A stretch of 64,000 bases of DNA. Source: Nymphaea colorata (Eukaryota > Streptophyta > Magnoliopsida > Nymphaeales > Nymphaeaceae). The notes under the pieces were generated by a model. The model had not been told where the DNA came from. It did not search any database and saw only the letters and a list, made by a program, of their open reading frames with translations. A program made the position numbers and the translations under genes. The stretch covers positions 2,446,001 through 2,510,000 of the forward strand of contig NC_045146.1 in the NCBI RefSeq assembly GCF_008831285.2, given 5' to 3'. Of the stretch, positions 35,727-48,110 are shown piece after piece (position 1 is the stretch's first letter; every line of letters begins with the position of its first letter).

Positions 35727-38700
35727 CCTCAATCTTGCGCATCATATCAGGATGGAGCCATTGTGTTAGTTCGGGCTGACAATAAATGATATTAACAATG
35801 GACAGTATGCAGCAGCACCATCCATTTTGTGGTAATTGAACACACTTACTACTATTCGCCACATTAACGTTAAACTTCTGATGGTCATAAGTTCACATTC
35901 GTTGGGAAATTGGCAGAAATGAAGGAAAGGCAGAGATGTCAGATCCCTCTGATTTGGACATGAGATAAGATCGACAAGCCAATCATATATCACAGACACA
36001 CATGAACAAGCCAACTGAGCTCAATCAAGTCAATAATAGACTTTGCCAAGCGACAAGAGACAGGTTGACATGTAGATACGAAGTACATCGGCCATGAAAC
36101 ATGGTTTGACATCTCTACCATCAGCAGTTGGTTTTGTATAGTTCAAAGATCCATAAATGATGCAATATCATTATTAATCGATGCTTACAAGCGTGCCATC
36201 TATGACTAGAACAAGAGATGACATGTAAGATTTCCATGAAAACATATATGATTTGGCTGATCAAATACTTGTCTGTTCATGCTACTAAGATATCATACTA
36301 CATGCATCTTTAAAGGGGTTGGCACAATGGACGAGGGAATCTAACAAAAGGGGAGCTACTGACATGTAAATTGAAGTACGGCGGAAGCACCTTGAGACAC
36401 TGAAAGCAAGCTCTGGAGGCTTTAACCTTTTGATGGCTTGTGGGAAACCCTGCTCACCCAATATCAAGCAGCAATGACCTGTTTCATATCCCAAGAGTCA
36501 TTACTTAGTCACATCTTGATCGCTTTATTTAGCAATTTGATAAAAAGGATGGGTGAGCGATTATATAAATTAATTGGGCTAGGCATTTTCACTATGGGCG
36601 GTCCAGTAGATGATTTATAATTTTGTCTTGCTTTGTATTTCTTCTATATATCGACTTGGGGAACGCAAATCCTCACTAAATCATAAAGAAGATAAGATAA
36701 TATTATACCAAGTATGAACATGAAAGGAAATATTCACGCTGTTCGTTCCATATTATTAGTTAAGCAATCTGAACCTGTGGCGCCTGTAATTTTGCTTCAA
36801 ATTGTCTAACTAAAACGATTTCCCACTATTTAGATCTTCAAATGCCATAAATTAGGGAAGAAATTAAGTCCCAATCAAGGCTGTCAAAGTACGGGGCAAA
36901 CTAAAACTAGGAAGAGAGAAGGGCGGTCAAAGAACCTGTGTATATTTAAATGTGGCTTGAAAATGACCTGTCTACCAATGGACATGATCAATTTAAAGGA
37001 AAATATCATTCTGCCTTCAGTGAAACAACTCTACAATAAGAGAAAAATGGATGAAATTATTGATCATGGTCCCAAAAACGCGGCGGAAAACCTTTTCTAA
37101 CTGAAAAAAGTAAACTTTGGAAGAGTTTCGATATCATTTTCCGGAATACAGATTACATGATCAGTTGTTGGCGCTAACTGCACTGCAACATGTGCAATTC
37201 TGAACCGTTGAAGTTATAACTAAAATAAATCTTTGTTCGCCAATATTAGTCCTGATCATGATCACTTCAACTAGTTACAATGGATGATTCCAACAGCTCT
37301 TCTTTTCTAACAACCGAGGTTTTGGTTGGTCAGATCGTATGCAAGTTTCAATGAAGTTTTAGGAGGTGAAAGTTTTGGTTGGTAATATATTTGCCTTTCA
37401 TTATTTTCCAAGATAGATTAATGCATGAGCCTGTTTACATTTTTCTGGACCCAAGCAAAAACATTTGTTCGTTGCAGAATGATATCTTTTTTGGCAAGTG
37501 GGCTTAGAACTGAATAAATTACAGTACTGGTTTCCTAGGGAAGATGCATAGCATTTTGCACGAAATGCTAATTAAACTAGAAATTCTACTCAGAGCTAGC
37601 TCATCGAAGCATGAGAGATACAGAAAGAGGTAAGTGAATATGTTCGGAGAGCTTTCTTTATTCCAGCATGATTTCAACTCAAACTATGCTTAAGAAGTAC
37701 TATGCATGGAACCAACCTAATTAAGACTTAGCAGTCTAATTTGAGATTATCACTTCTTTGTAAGGGTGTCTATGTTTTCATTGTAATATGTTCTCACAAT
37801 ATAAAACATAATAATTTATTTTTAAAATATAATGCGAACATATTATTTGTAATAGTTCATAATATAAAAATTAATGATATATATATATAGTTACATATTA
37901 TTCAACTGAAAATATGAGCTCAAAATAATGTCAAATTATAATTTACCTTTTTAGTTTTAAATCATGTGAAGCTCTATGTACCTCTGGCACGTTGGTACTT
38001 AAGTTATGCACTGTTTCGAGTATTTTTTTACTAACTTTCTGGAAATTGTTACATCATATATGATATTTCATCAACTTATATTTACGTTTTTAATATAAAT
38101 TAATTCACACCGATTTATGGCATGCATATCTTTTGCTCCTCTTAATCAAAATATTTCATCATAGATTTCAATTTATTGACTTTTTATTCTCCATTGCTCT
38201 ATCTCTTAGTAATTTGCCCTTTCCGTGCATGTTTGCTGCACCTTTAAGACCATGAACACAAAGTAGGGGGCATGTGAAAGTGTCCTCCTTTGAATGGAGA
38301 CCAACTCTTTCTCATCTTACTTTCCCATCTATTACTTTAGACCTTAGGAATCTTTCTCATTTTTTATGCATGACAGAATATGTACTTATTACTGCATTTT
38401 TCCAGCTTTCAATGATTAGATTTAGATATGTTTTTGTTCATTCTATGTGTGAGTATCTAGTGCCACTGGTGGCTTCCATGGAAGAACTGGCTAGTGGGTA
38501 TATCTCCTCTGTCAGCTCTCTCTTGTTCTCAGGCAATATGAAGATGTAGCTGATTGCTTTTCATTGTTTCAGCAAGTTTTTTAACGGAACCTTAGCAAAG
38601 AATGATATGCAACAGTAATGTATATTTCTGCTTTAGTATTATGGATAATGTTGTAAGTACCTTTTAGTTACCATGCAGTAGAAATAAATCTTGCAAAACA

Positions 38701-40075
38701 AAATTTCTCTTGCATTGTTTGAACAAATTAAGGGTCTCATTAGTTTTTGCCCGAAAATGTTCGATGTCAGTTTGCATAAAAGATATTTTTTGCTAATATT
38801 GTTTTTTTGTTTAGTTTATGTGCATAGTATTTGTTGCATTAATGTATTCAACAAAGAAATTACATGAAGATATTGAATCTGGTTGTACTTCTAACATCAT
38901 CCTTACGTTTAAATAATGAGTTGACTCGTGCAACTTAATATGCAAAAATGCTAGCGATAAATTGTTGACTCAAATATTATATATTTGAGATGCTAATTAA
39001 TAAGCAAAAACGACTGAAACAATTAAAAGATTATTTGCAAACTTACAAATTATATGAGATTATTGGTGCATTAGGATAAAAAAAACGAAAGAATAAATGA
39101 GACTAGCTAGTTATTTGTGAATGTGAATACTTTATTGCACGGCAGCAACAATCTTGTCCCCTGAGTAAAATGTATTGTATACAAAAATGAAAACCAAATA
39201 TTATAATATAAAATGCATATGCATGTCATTGGCATGAAATTTTCTTTTGGTAGCTATTTTTTTATTGATATTGATCCCACAGAGTCTGATTTCGAATTAT
39301 AAGCTTAAAATAAAAAATATTTTTTTGTTTTTTTTTTTTTTTTGCATTCAATCCCTTGTTTCTATGTGTAGATCATCTTTAAGTATGCTATTCATTTCCT
39401 GTTGGCATTCGCTACTGACTATGTTTAAACTTTGTGTTTGTAAGGTTTTAATCAAATTGTTTGTTTACTTTATGATTGTAAATATTTTCAAAATGTTACC
39501 AGGCTTGCATCGACTACTAAATTCAGTCACCTATTTATAATTATGATGAATTTTATACAAAGAACAGAAGGTTAAATTTGTCAAAAAGAAAAGTGTGTCG
39601 GGATGTCTACCATTTAAAAATTTTATGCAGTTTAAAGGTTTAGGAAGTAATTATATCATAAACGATCTAGAAAAATCTTTAAAAACAGAAAACTATAAAT
39701 TATTGATGGTTTTTTCCATATTTGATATTAAACATGATGACACCAACAGCTGGGTTAATTTCAACAAATTTTACAATTATTAAATAAAAGGAATATTTTG
39801 GAACAAAACCCTCACTACTAAACAATTAGTTGTGAATAATTTTCATTATTAGTTAAATGATACATAGATTTATATAACAGATTTTGTTCGATGCATTTTG
39901 CTATGCATCACTATTTTTAAAAGTCCACATCGTCGTAGTTGTCGTTAATACACAAACTCTTGTGGCAAAGTATTGTAAACATGCAAAAGACTTTTTGTCA
40001 TGAACCCTTTCGAGTGATTTTGTCAATAGATTGGCCTGTCAGCAGAATTTTTCACGGCAGCTGTAGGAATGTACA
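35726..40075. other. Intergenic stretch without a recognised gene
   Basis: AT-rich, with only short frames. I found no RNA gene, transposase or repeat block that can be supported. Confidence 0.5.
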
Positions 40076-40077
40076 GT

Positions 40078-40470
40078 GAGTGTGCCGAGCTCGTGTCACA
40101 TATTGCTCGGCTTCATGAGGATAGCTTGAGCTCCACTTGGTAAACTGAGTTTCAGCTCGAGCTCAACTCTTTTAAACTCATGTCACTTGTTCATATATTT
40201 TTCCTTCTTTAAATGAAAACGGAAACCACGAAAGAGAGTTAAAAATTTATTTAAAAATGTCAACATGCCCCTAAAGATTAACAAACAAGAAATGCACAAG
40301 CTGAGTCGAGTTTAAATGAGTCGAACTCGTGTAACTTGAACTCAACTCATTTATAACTCGAGCTTTAACTCAAGCGTGAGCTCCATTCGTTTATTAAATG
40401 AATCGAGCTTACATGGGCGAGTTCAAGTCAGCTCAACTCGTCATACTTCCGTAACCAGCCGAACCAACAT
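40078..40470. repeat. GAGCTCGA/AACTCGA-rich degenerate repeat
   Basis: Repeated short motifs (CGAGCTCAACTC, GAGTCGAGTTTAAATGAGTC, CTCGAGCTTTAACTC) match the style of the block at 12,842-13,035. It is probably an hAT-derived non-autonomous relic. Confidence 0.4.
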
Positions 40471-40899
40471 TTCATAACAACTTTGACTGGTACAACTTTG
40501 CCCAATTCCAGTAGGCACTCATCTTTGATTGCATGTAATAGCTTACCTTTTTACACGTACAATTCTTGGCATGTTTGAATTTGAAGCCAACTCCAAGTTG
40601 TGTTGAATAGTATCAATCAGTATGGTTTAGCATCAGCTATGTCTAATTCAAAAATGATCGGCAGACTTTTCTACGCCGACAGCATCTGAAGCCCAGGGAT
40701 GCGCTCATGCGCATCATCTCTCCCCGAGCTTTCCTTCAAAGACCTCAATTTCAGAGGTATCCCTTGACAATATTCAGCTGAAAGCGTGCGAGTTCTTTTC
40801 TGTCAACTACTCTATTAAACATTATGACCAAGTCCAGTTCTGCGCAGCTATCTTCTTCATTGCCAAGGGAATATCCTCTAAAGCTAGAAACCAAAGGCT

Positions 40900-41280
40900 G
40901 CCTTTCTTGGCGTATAAGAATGAAGATAGAAGTTAGGTAAGGGGTTGTCAGTGGTGCCTCTTTAATTTGTGAGTGTACACGTGCGCGCAAGCTCTGGTCG
41001 GGGTGTGTGTGTGTGTGTGTGTGTGGAGTGTTGCAAATTATTGACCATGAGACTAACTTCTTGCAATCTGAAGGCGTTGGTAGCTGCAGAAAGAATGAAA
41101 AAGACTACACACAATCTTCAACCTTATAGCCTTAAAAAGCTGGTAAAGACTAGATCATCAGGAACTAATTATGAAAGGTCCACGTTATCTAATTTTCTTA
41201 TGGCTAGAGCAGCCCAATTTCGGTGACCAGACCAATTTTCTCCCAAGTTGTGGTCGATGCATGGCCGACTAATTTGATAT
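40900..41280. repeat. Diverged duplicated block, copy A
   Basis: GGCTGCCTTTCTTGGC...GATAGAAGTTAGG and AGAATGAAAAAGACTACACA.AATCTTCA occur here. They recur in the same order in the 42.86-43.99 kb interval, where a repeat block separates them. A short (GT)n tract sits at 41,002-41,024. Confidence 0.6.
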
Positions 41281-41348
41281 CATCGTGTGATGTCACAGCT
41301 TGATAAATATTTGGAGAAAGTTACGCTGCAGATATATTGGCTCTCGTA

Positions 41349-41771
41349 TGTAACATCCTAAAAAGTTTAGTATCATATTGAAAGTTAGGAGAGATTTTGA
41401 TTGACTTATAAAGGGAGTTGTTCCTTGTTCTAGTTCCTTTTTTTTTTTAAGTTGAAACCCAAACTGTTAAAAGGCCGAGTTGGGATCTGCTATACCAAAG
41501 GCTTGAACTCAGTGTGGGTCGGATCGTTACAGTGGTATTAAAGCACGGTTCAGCACTCGGACTTGAAGTTCCACATATGCGAATGCGTGTACCTTAAAGA
41601 AAATAAATTGCAACACTCCAAAAAGTTTATTCTCGTATTAAAGATTGTGAATCATATTAATAGAAAACTCATAAAGGGAATTGTTAAGTTGTTCGTAGTC
41701 CTAGTTTCTACCATTTTTCAAAACCTAAATTGTTATGAGACAGGTTGGGATCCACCAGACTAGGGCTCGAA
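41349..41771 (+). mobile_element. TRIM-like miniature LTR retrotransposon
   Basis: The first LTR is 41,349-41,531 (183 bp), starting TGTAACATCC and ending GGATCGTTACA. It is followed after one base by TGGTATTAAAGC (41,533-41,544), a tRNA-Met-type primer-binding site with two transitions. A short internal stretch of about 75 bp leads to a second, diverged LTR starting TGCAACACTCCAAAAAGTT (41,609) and fading near 41,771. LTRs under 200 bp and a tiny non-coding interior match the TRIM class. The element is non-autonomous by nature. No target duplication was recognised because the right end is decayed. Confidence 0.7.
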
Positions 41772-42239
41772 AGAGATTTGTATGAACCAGATGCTTAAGT
41801 CGATGATGAAAACCGGACTTTATTTTGTTAACATTTATTTTAGATAAAATATAAATGTCTAAATATAGTTATAAAAACTAATTTAATATAAAATATGTTT
41901 TGATTGAAATTGTTTTTATGAAAAATGTAATTTTTTTAGTATAAAAAATGTTGATGTTATTGGGGTGATTCATTTTTTTTATTACAAAATACTATTAAAG
42001 TCTAACAAATGATCAACTTAATATATATTATGCATCAACCTATTCTTAAAATCATACACTAAGATTATATTGCACTAAAAACATGTTAAAGGGTCTGGTT
42101 TTCATCTCTAACCTAATTACCAATATATATCTCTCTCAATATCGTTTCTGACTTTGGCTGGAGTACCGGAACATCATTTAATGGTGGAGAGGCAATACTA
42201 TGTTGCCGGTTTCGTTTTTCGTGTACCACCAATCCACAA

Positions 42240-42520
42240 GTTAGGCAGATTCAAATAAATCCTTGGTTGAACGTGTTAGGAACTCCCTCAATTTCAAATT
42301 TTATAGATATGTAAGATATTTATCCACAATTAGTAAATTCAATCCAAATCTGAATCCAATCAAGTGCTTATTTAAATCTGAATCCAAATTCGATCGAATG
42401 CTATTTCTACTTAAATCCAAATTCAATCTAATTTCTTGATTGGATGTTAAACTTTTTTCTTCTTATCCAAAGCAGTTCGCTTGCAATATTAAATGCAAAT
42501 CGAATGTATTGACATCCCTA
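42240..42520. repeat. hAT-like AAATCCAAATT-rich repeat, copy 2
   Basis: Repeated TCCAAATCTGAATCC-like motifs end at TTGACATCCCTA (42,509-42,520), the complement of a TAGGGATGTCAA terminus. The left end is unclear. Confidence 0.45.
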
Positions 42521-42857
42521 ATTTTCTAAGTACATATGTTTCAACTTGAGTCCAACTCCAAGTCCAATTAAGTAGCATCCAAACGTGGGTAAGCTTTAAA
42601 ACTATAGTTTTGTCTAATAAAAATTGATACTGGCTACTGACATTATATGACAGGGGATGCCCATCTTTTCCCAATTTTTTCCTGCATTAATGATCTCATT
42701 TCACAACCTGAGTACTCTTTCATCATCTACTCTAGGGAATATGACCAAAAAATTTGGTAGCAGTTTAGGCCTTGTCATCCCTATAAACTACGGCCACAGC
42801 CGGACTTGGTTTCAAGTTGCAAAAGGTTGATAGTTTCATTAGTGATCAATGTAGGGC

Positions 42858-43990
42858 CAAGGCTGCCTTTCTTGGCCGTAGCTGGCTGCTTTGTCGTCCT
42901 GTAAAGATAGAAGTTAGGCCGCCACGGCTGTTGATGGTACACCTTTGTTACATGTGTACATAGATGTATGCATATTTCTGAAACACCAACGTGAAGACGG
43001 CGGTGCGAAAGTGACATTATCACTTCAGCTTCTAACAAACCTTGTTGATTTATCAATGATAAGGTCGGTGCAATGGCTGGCTGGTAGGTGGCTAGTCTCT
43101 ATTTTTACATCTTGTATAGGGATTTCAATAAATCCGATTTGGATCATACATCCGACCAAATCGTTTTGAAGAAATCATATATGTAAAAATATTTAATATC
43201 TGATTAAGAAATTGAATCAGATTTGGATTTAAAAAAGGGCGTCCGATCGGATTTGAATATACATAAATATTTGATTGGATTTGAATCGGTTTTATTTTTA
43301 AACAAATAACATATACCCAATGCTTTTGCATTTTGAAAATTATCCAAATTCAGTTGAAAAAATAGATTCAGATATAACTGTAAAAATCAGATTCAGATTG
43401 TGATGAGGATTTCGAATTTGGATATGAATTTTATTTGTTCGTATTCAAATCTCAATATGTGAACATACGAAAAATGTGGAAAGGATTAAGGATTATCCGA
43501 TTTGAACCAGACCTTTGTGGTGCCAACTCTTTATGCTATATATAAAAAGGAAGCACTAAGCATTAGTAATGGTGTCACCCGATGTACCAAACCCAAACCC
43601 TGACATCCTAGGTAGATGGCTGAAGTTTTGGAAGCTTGTGCTCTTAATATCCAAAGGTAACCAAAGTAAGTTTTCTGAAGCATTTGTGAATGCAATGATG
43701 GGTGAAAGCCGCATACGGCTGTGACGAACCATGTTGCGTTGGTAGTAGTTTCATAATTGCATTGACAATGAGACCAATTAATAATGGTCATCGCAATTCG
43801 ATGGTATTAGCGGAGAAAAGAATGAAAAAGACTACACAAAATCTTCAGTCTAGTATCCTTCAAGATCAGATCAGGTATACAAGACTATGACGTGCGGAAA
43901 TGAGAGTCCACACTATAAATCTTGTTGACAAAGCAGCCTTCAAGTTTTGTGAGCGAACTGCTTTGGTCTAAGTTATGTGTCCGATTACAA
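42858..43990. repeat. Diverged duplicated block, copy B, split by a repeat
   Basis: The left part (42,858-43,115) matches the start of the block at 40,900. The right part (about 43,530-43,990) matches its end, including GAATGAAAAAGACTACACAA. The hAT-like repeat at 43,118-43,515 sits between the parts, suggesting insertion after the duplication. Confidence 0.5.
43118..43515. repeat. hAT-like GATTTGGATT-rich repeat, copy 3
   Basis: It begins TATAGGGATTTCAATAAATC, close to a TAGGGATGTCAA terminus. It continues with repeated AATCAGATTTGGATT and TCGGATTTGAAT motifs. The right terminus is not recognisable. Confidence 0.45.
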
Positions 43991-45839
43991 ACTAGATTAG
44001 ATATCATGTATTGTTTTGGATTGTAAATGTGGCAAGCGCGTATTCATGAGTTCAAGAATGTATTATAGGTTCATTAAGATTCTCAAGCAAGATAGAACTT
44101 TGAAAACATAAGAATACGGATTCATATTCATTAGAGCAAGTTAGCCTGCTGATACTTTGGATTCGATCGACATATTCCAAATCAAAATTTGAACATTCAA
44201 ACATGAGCGAAACCAAAAATTTTCTGATTAAGAGGAACTAATAAAAAAATTTAATTTTAAAGAGACAAAACGAGAAAAATTGTCTTGAAACATCAATATG
44301 AAAACAAGCACTTTTTGTGAGTTTATGTAGGCAACTGTCTCATGCATGCCCACGCGCGTCTCATCTGCAATCAAACCAATCTTTGATTTCTATGACATGC
44401 AAGATCATATAGACCAAACACACTAAAAATCGATGTAAGAAAAGGAAGATGCCTTAATAATTCATATCTTAATCAATTAATCTTTAGATTCGATCGGTTA
44501 AACAGTGGAGAAGATAAAATAATATTGAACCGCTTTCAAGTCGCCTCCAGTGGGGCCACCTCAAGATCGTTTCTACGCCACACACGTCCTTTCAGTCTCC
44601 AAAAGTAGTGGACTGAAAGCCAAGCGCCGTATTTCGGGCTTGCAAACAGGTCCACACCCCTTTTTCTTGACGTAAGGATAGGAAGATAGTTGACCAACTG
44701 GACCATAATTATGGTTTTAGCTCTTGATTGTGCCTTAGGCTCAGATATATATATATATATATACTTCGGTTATCCTAACGGACTATATATATATAAATAA
44801 AGCAATGGACTGCGTGTTAAGGTTGGAATTTTGTAGCGATGACCAGGAGCGAGTAACTTACGTGCCATATACATGTAATTAACTGGCAATGGTTTTAGTT
44901 TTTGGCCAAGTATTTGTTTAATGCAGGTTTTCTTCTGTAAGTATGAATACGTATAAGCCACAGGCATTTATAAGAACTTCAGACATTCTAATTTGCAAAT
45001 TTATTAAAACTACATACCTAAAGAGCGGTACTGTCGTAAAACTTGAAATGCATAGGCCTCATGGATCGGTCATATTTTAATGTATTCAAATGAGGGGATG
45101 GGGAGGTGCGACATGTGATTCTATTAACTTATTTTATTATCTTTTAGATATTCTTAAAATTTTCATCATTTTTTATATATATTTACATTTAATTTTCATA
45201 TATATATAATAATCTTTTTCGCCTAGTGCATTGGAAGAGCACCCTTGCAAATTCTTGCGGATCAAGTGTGGGCAATTGTTCACACTAATCAAAAATATAT
45301 ATATATATTTATTTTTTATGTTGACAATTGTTCTTATTCACATATTGATACCCCTACAAATTTAAAATTTATTATTAATATCCCTTAACCAGAAGTCTTT
45401 TGGGTCTTCTCTTTTGTGCCATACTAATGATTTTTTTTTTTTTTTGGAAAATATCGATGGAACAATAAAATAAATGGTATTAGAGAAAACGCGTAAACAT
45501 GTAAAAGTCATTTTAGTGCAATACTTGACTTTGAGCACTGAAATGGATAATTGGAAAATTAACTAACGCAAGTAAGAACCCTTTTCGTGCTATGTAATGA
45601 AAAGTCAGTCTAATGTTATATTATAATGTTAAAGGTGAGATAAAGCAATTCACCGTCCTAGTTAAAAGCTGGTGTTAAGAAAGATAACCATATCGAGTAC
45701 TCTCTGGACATGCTTTTGCATTCGTTCAAAGGAAATAAAGGAGGTCAAATTTCTATTTAAGCGGTGTTGCGTGTACTAGAAGATGAAGGCCACATTTAGT
45801 TGTGTCCACGCGGTTGCCTTCGACATTCAGACATGTCAA

Positions 45840-46215
45840 CAGATTGGCTTCCAATCGGATATACTCTTCAGTGTGCCTCGGCTTTATCCGATATTCATAT
45901 ATTTAGATTCAAATAAAATGAAGAAATGTTTACTATATCTGAATCTGAATTCACAGACAAATCCAATCTAAATTCAATTATTAAATTCACAACTTAATTT
46001 CACTTTTAAATCAATTGTGAACCACATTGTAATATGTTAACAACAGACTTTCAAAATATATGGGTATTGGCTATGGTATATTTATTTAAAACTAAACCCA
46101 ATTACAAGTTCAAATCAGATCAATATATATTTAAATCTGAATTTGAATCTGATCACATGTCGTTTCTTAAATCTGAATCCAATCTGATTTCTCAATCAGA
46201 TTTTATGCCCAGTCC
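45840..46215. repeat. hAT-like AATCTGAATT-rich repeat, copy 4
   Basis: Repeated ATCTGAATCTGAATTC, AAATCTGAATTTGAATC and AATCTGAATCCAATCTG motifs. Its terminal motifs are lost, so the ends are approximate. Confidence 0.4.
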
Positions 46216-47140
46216 CAACAATTGTTCTTGAAATCTTATAATTTGGCGACAAACTGCTGAGCCAATACGCAATCTGGTTGTATTCTGAGCATAACTTATA
46301 AATGGATATTCTAATAAGGATTATCAAGCTCCAAACAACAAATATTATAAGCGAATTTAAATGGCAAGATCTGCTTATAAGGGCCAGTGGGAGGATTAAT
46401 TCCAGCACCTGGGCGAGAGTCGAAGTCTCTGCAAAGTCCACAGTTGCGTTGGTACCAGGTGATGAGAGCTCTACGTACTTCAACTTGCATATAATTGGTA
46501 CAAGGTGTGAAAAACATAGCCTCGAAACAGAGACGTGCCATATAACTCGCACCAAACTCGCTCATTTATATATATATATCTCAATATCAAGAATCCAAAA
46601 TTTCATGCAGGTAAAAAGGTGAAGACATTAGATAGCTCTTAGATCAATGGCTAGTTACGGAGAGTACAAGAATCTTATATGACACACAAAGGTAACAAAG
46701 TAGATATGTTCATGCCAATGCAAGCAATGAGTTTACTGCCTACCAATGTCAATTTTTCCTATGCATGAGTAAACCTCATTAATTAAAGCCCATTAATTAG
46801 TTTCTCCACCTTGTACAGGTTAACTAGACCTCCATGGTAAAGTATTCCACTGCAGTTAGCCAACAACCTCGAAGCAAATCCAAACTTCACCTCACCATCG
46901 AAACTTTACTTAGGTTCACTATTCAAGTTTCACCAACTTATGATGCGGATGATAATTATAAAATTTATGCACTTTTGAATGCATGTACGTAAATTTCAAG
47001 CAATATCATTTATCATCCAAGGCATACAAAGGCTCTTGCTTTCGCAATGTCATCTGCCTTCGCTCATGCATCAGCATGGTATCCATTCATAGATCGGCAC
47101 AAGAGAGTTCTTCAATGGCTAACAAATATATTATAAGACA

Positions 47141-47145
<5 letters not shown>

Positions 47146-47221
<76 letters not shown>
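47146..47221. repeat. (CA)n-(GA)n compound microsatellite
   Basis: About 30 bp of CA repeats followed by about 45 bp of GA repeats. It creates artificial repetitive frames on both strands. Confidence 0.95.
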
Positions 47222-47223
<2 letters not shown>

Positions 47224-47699
47224 AAAGGCTCTCCACGCGCAAACAGAGCGAGGGCAGATGGTGACACGACCAACATTGTGGAAAAGGATGTAATAAGTTA
47301 AAGATGAGATGAACTGTTAGGTGGCGTTTGAATGACAGCTCAAAGCCAGGTTTTGGAAGAAAGATCTTGCCACTCTTTTTTTTTGCCACGGTTTTGTCCG
47401 TGCGTTCTTATAGCTGGCAAGGTGAAAAGTTTCTTGACAGGGCTAAAGTGGTGGACCAAAATATAAATTTGCCACGGTTTTCTTTGCTATTGGCCACAGT
47501 TTTGGGCTTCAAATAATCCTTAAATGGATGTACGTGGATCCCAACAAAGCCTGAATTACAAAAAATGGTTGTGGGCTGAGAGTTCCAATAAAGAGCTGCT
47601 GGAAGATAGGGTAGCTCCCACCTTTATTAACAAGAAATGAATATACAGTGGGAATATTTCTTACTTAGAGTTGAAGGAGAAGAGGAGGAGGTGCAACAT

Positions 47700-48110
47700 G
47701 CGTATATACAGGTACCCATGTCGACACAGGTGCAACATGGGTACAGGCATGGGTATGCCTTCCAACACAGCCGGATATGGTCAGACGACTCAGACCCGTG
47801 TTCATTTTTATCCACTAATTAGGTTTCCTTTTAAATCATCGTGTGTATATGATGAAACAAAGACCCCTTGACAGAAACTAAAGAGCTCTTCGTGTTCTGT
47901 GCGGTCTGACTACACCTGTTCAACATACCTTTCCAGCGAGATTTTCTATCGACCGGCAATTTTCCTGTGATTTTTCCAGCGACTTAGTTTGCTTTAATAA
48001 AACTTAATATATTGTTTTTTTGTTTAAATTTTTATGTGTATACGGTTGCATCCCCGTACCCAATTTTTTTTGGGAGTCCTAGTACCCATACTGGCACCTT
48101 TGCCCATATG
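47700..48110. repeat. Dispersed GGTAC/CATGGGTA-rich repeat
   Basis: Phrases CAGGTACCCATG, CATGGGTACAGGCATGGGTA and, at the right, CCCCGTACCCA and AGTACCCATACTGG recall the 10.84-11.13 kb block. Confidence 0.35.

Noticed and set aside
41349-41771. Cassandra-type TRIM carrying a 5S rRNA promoter
   Set aside because: The LTR starts similarly (TGTAACA), but I see no 5S rRNA-like internal promoter sequence in it.
46983-47389. Frames with His-Thr and Arg-Glu repeats on the plus strand and Ser-Leu repeats on the minus strand
   Set aside because: They are translations of a (CA)n-(GA)n microsatellite.
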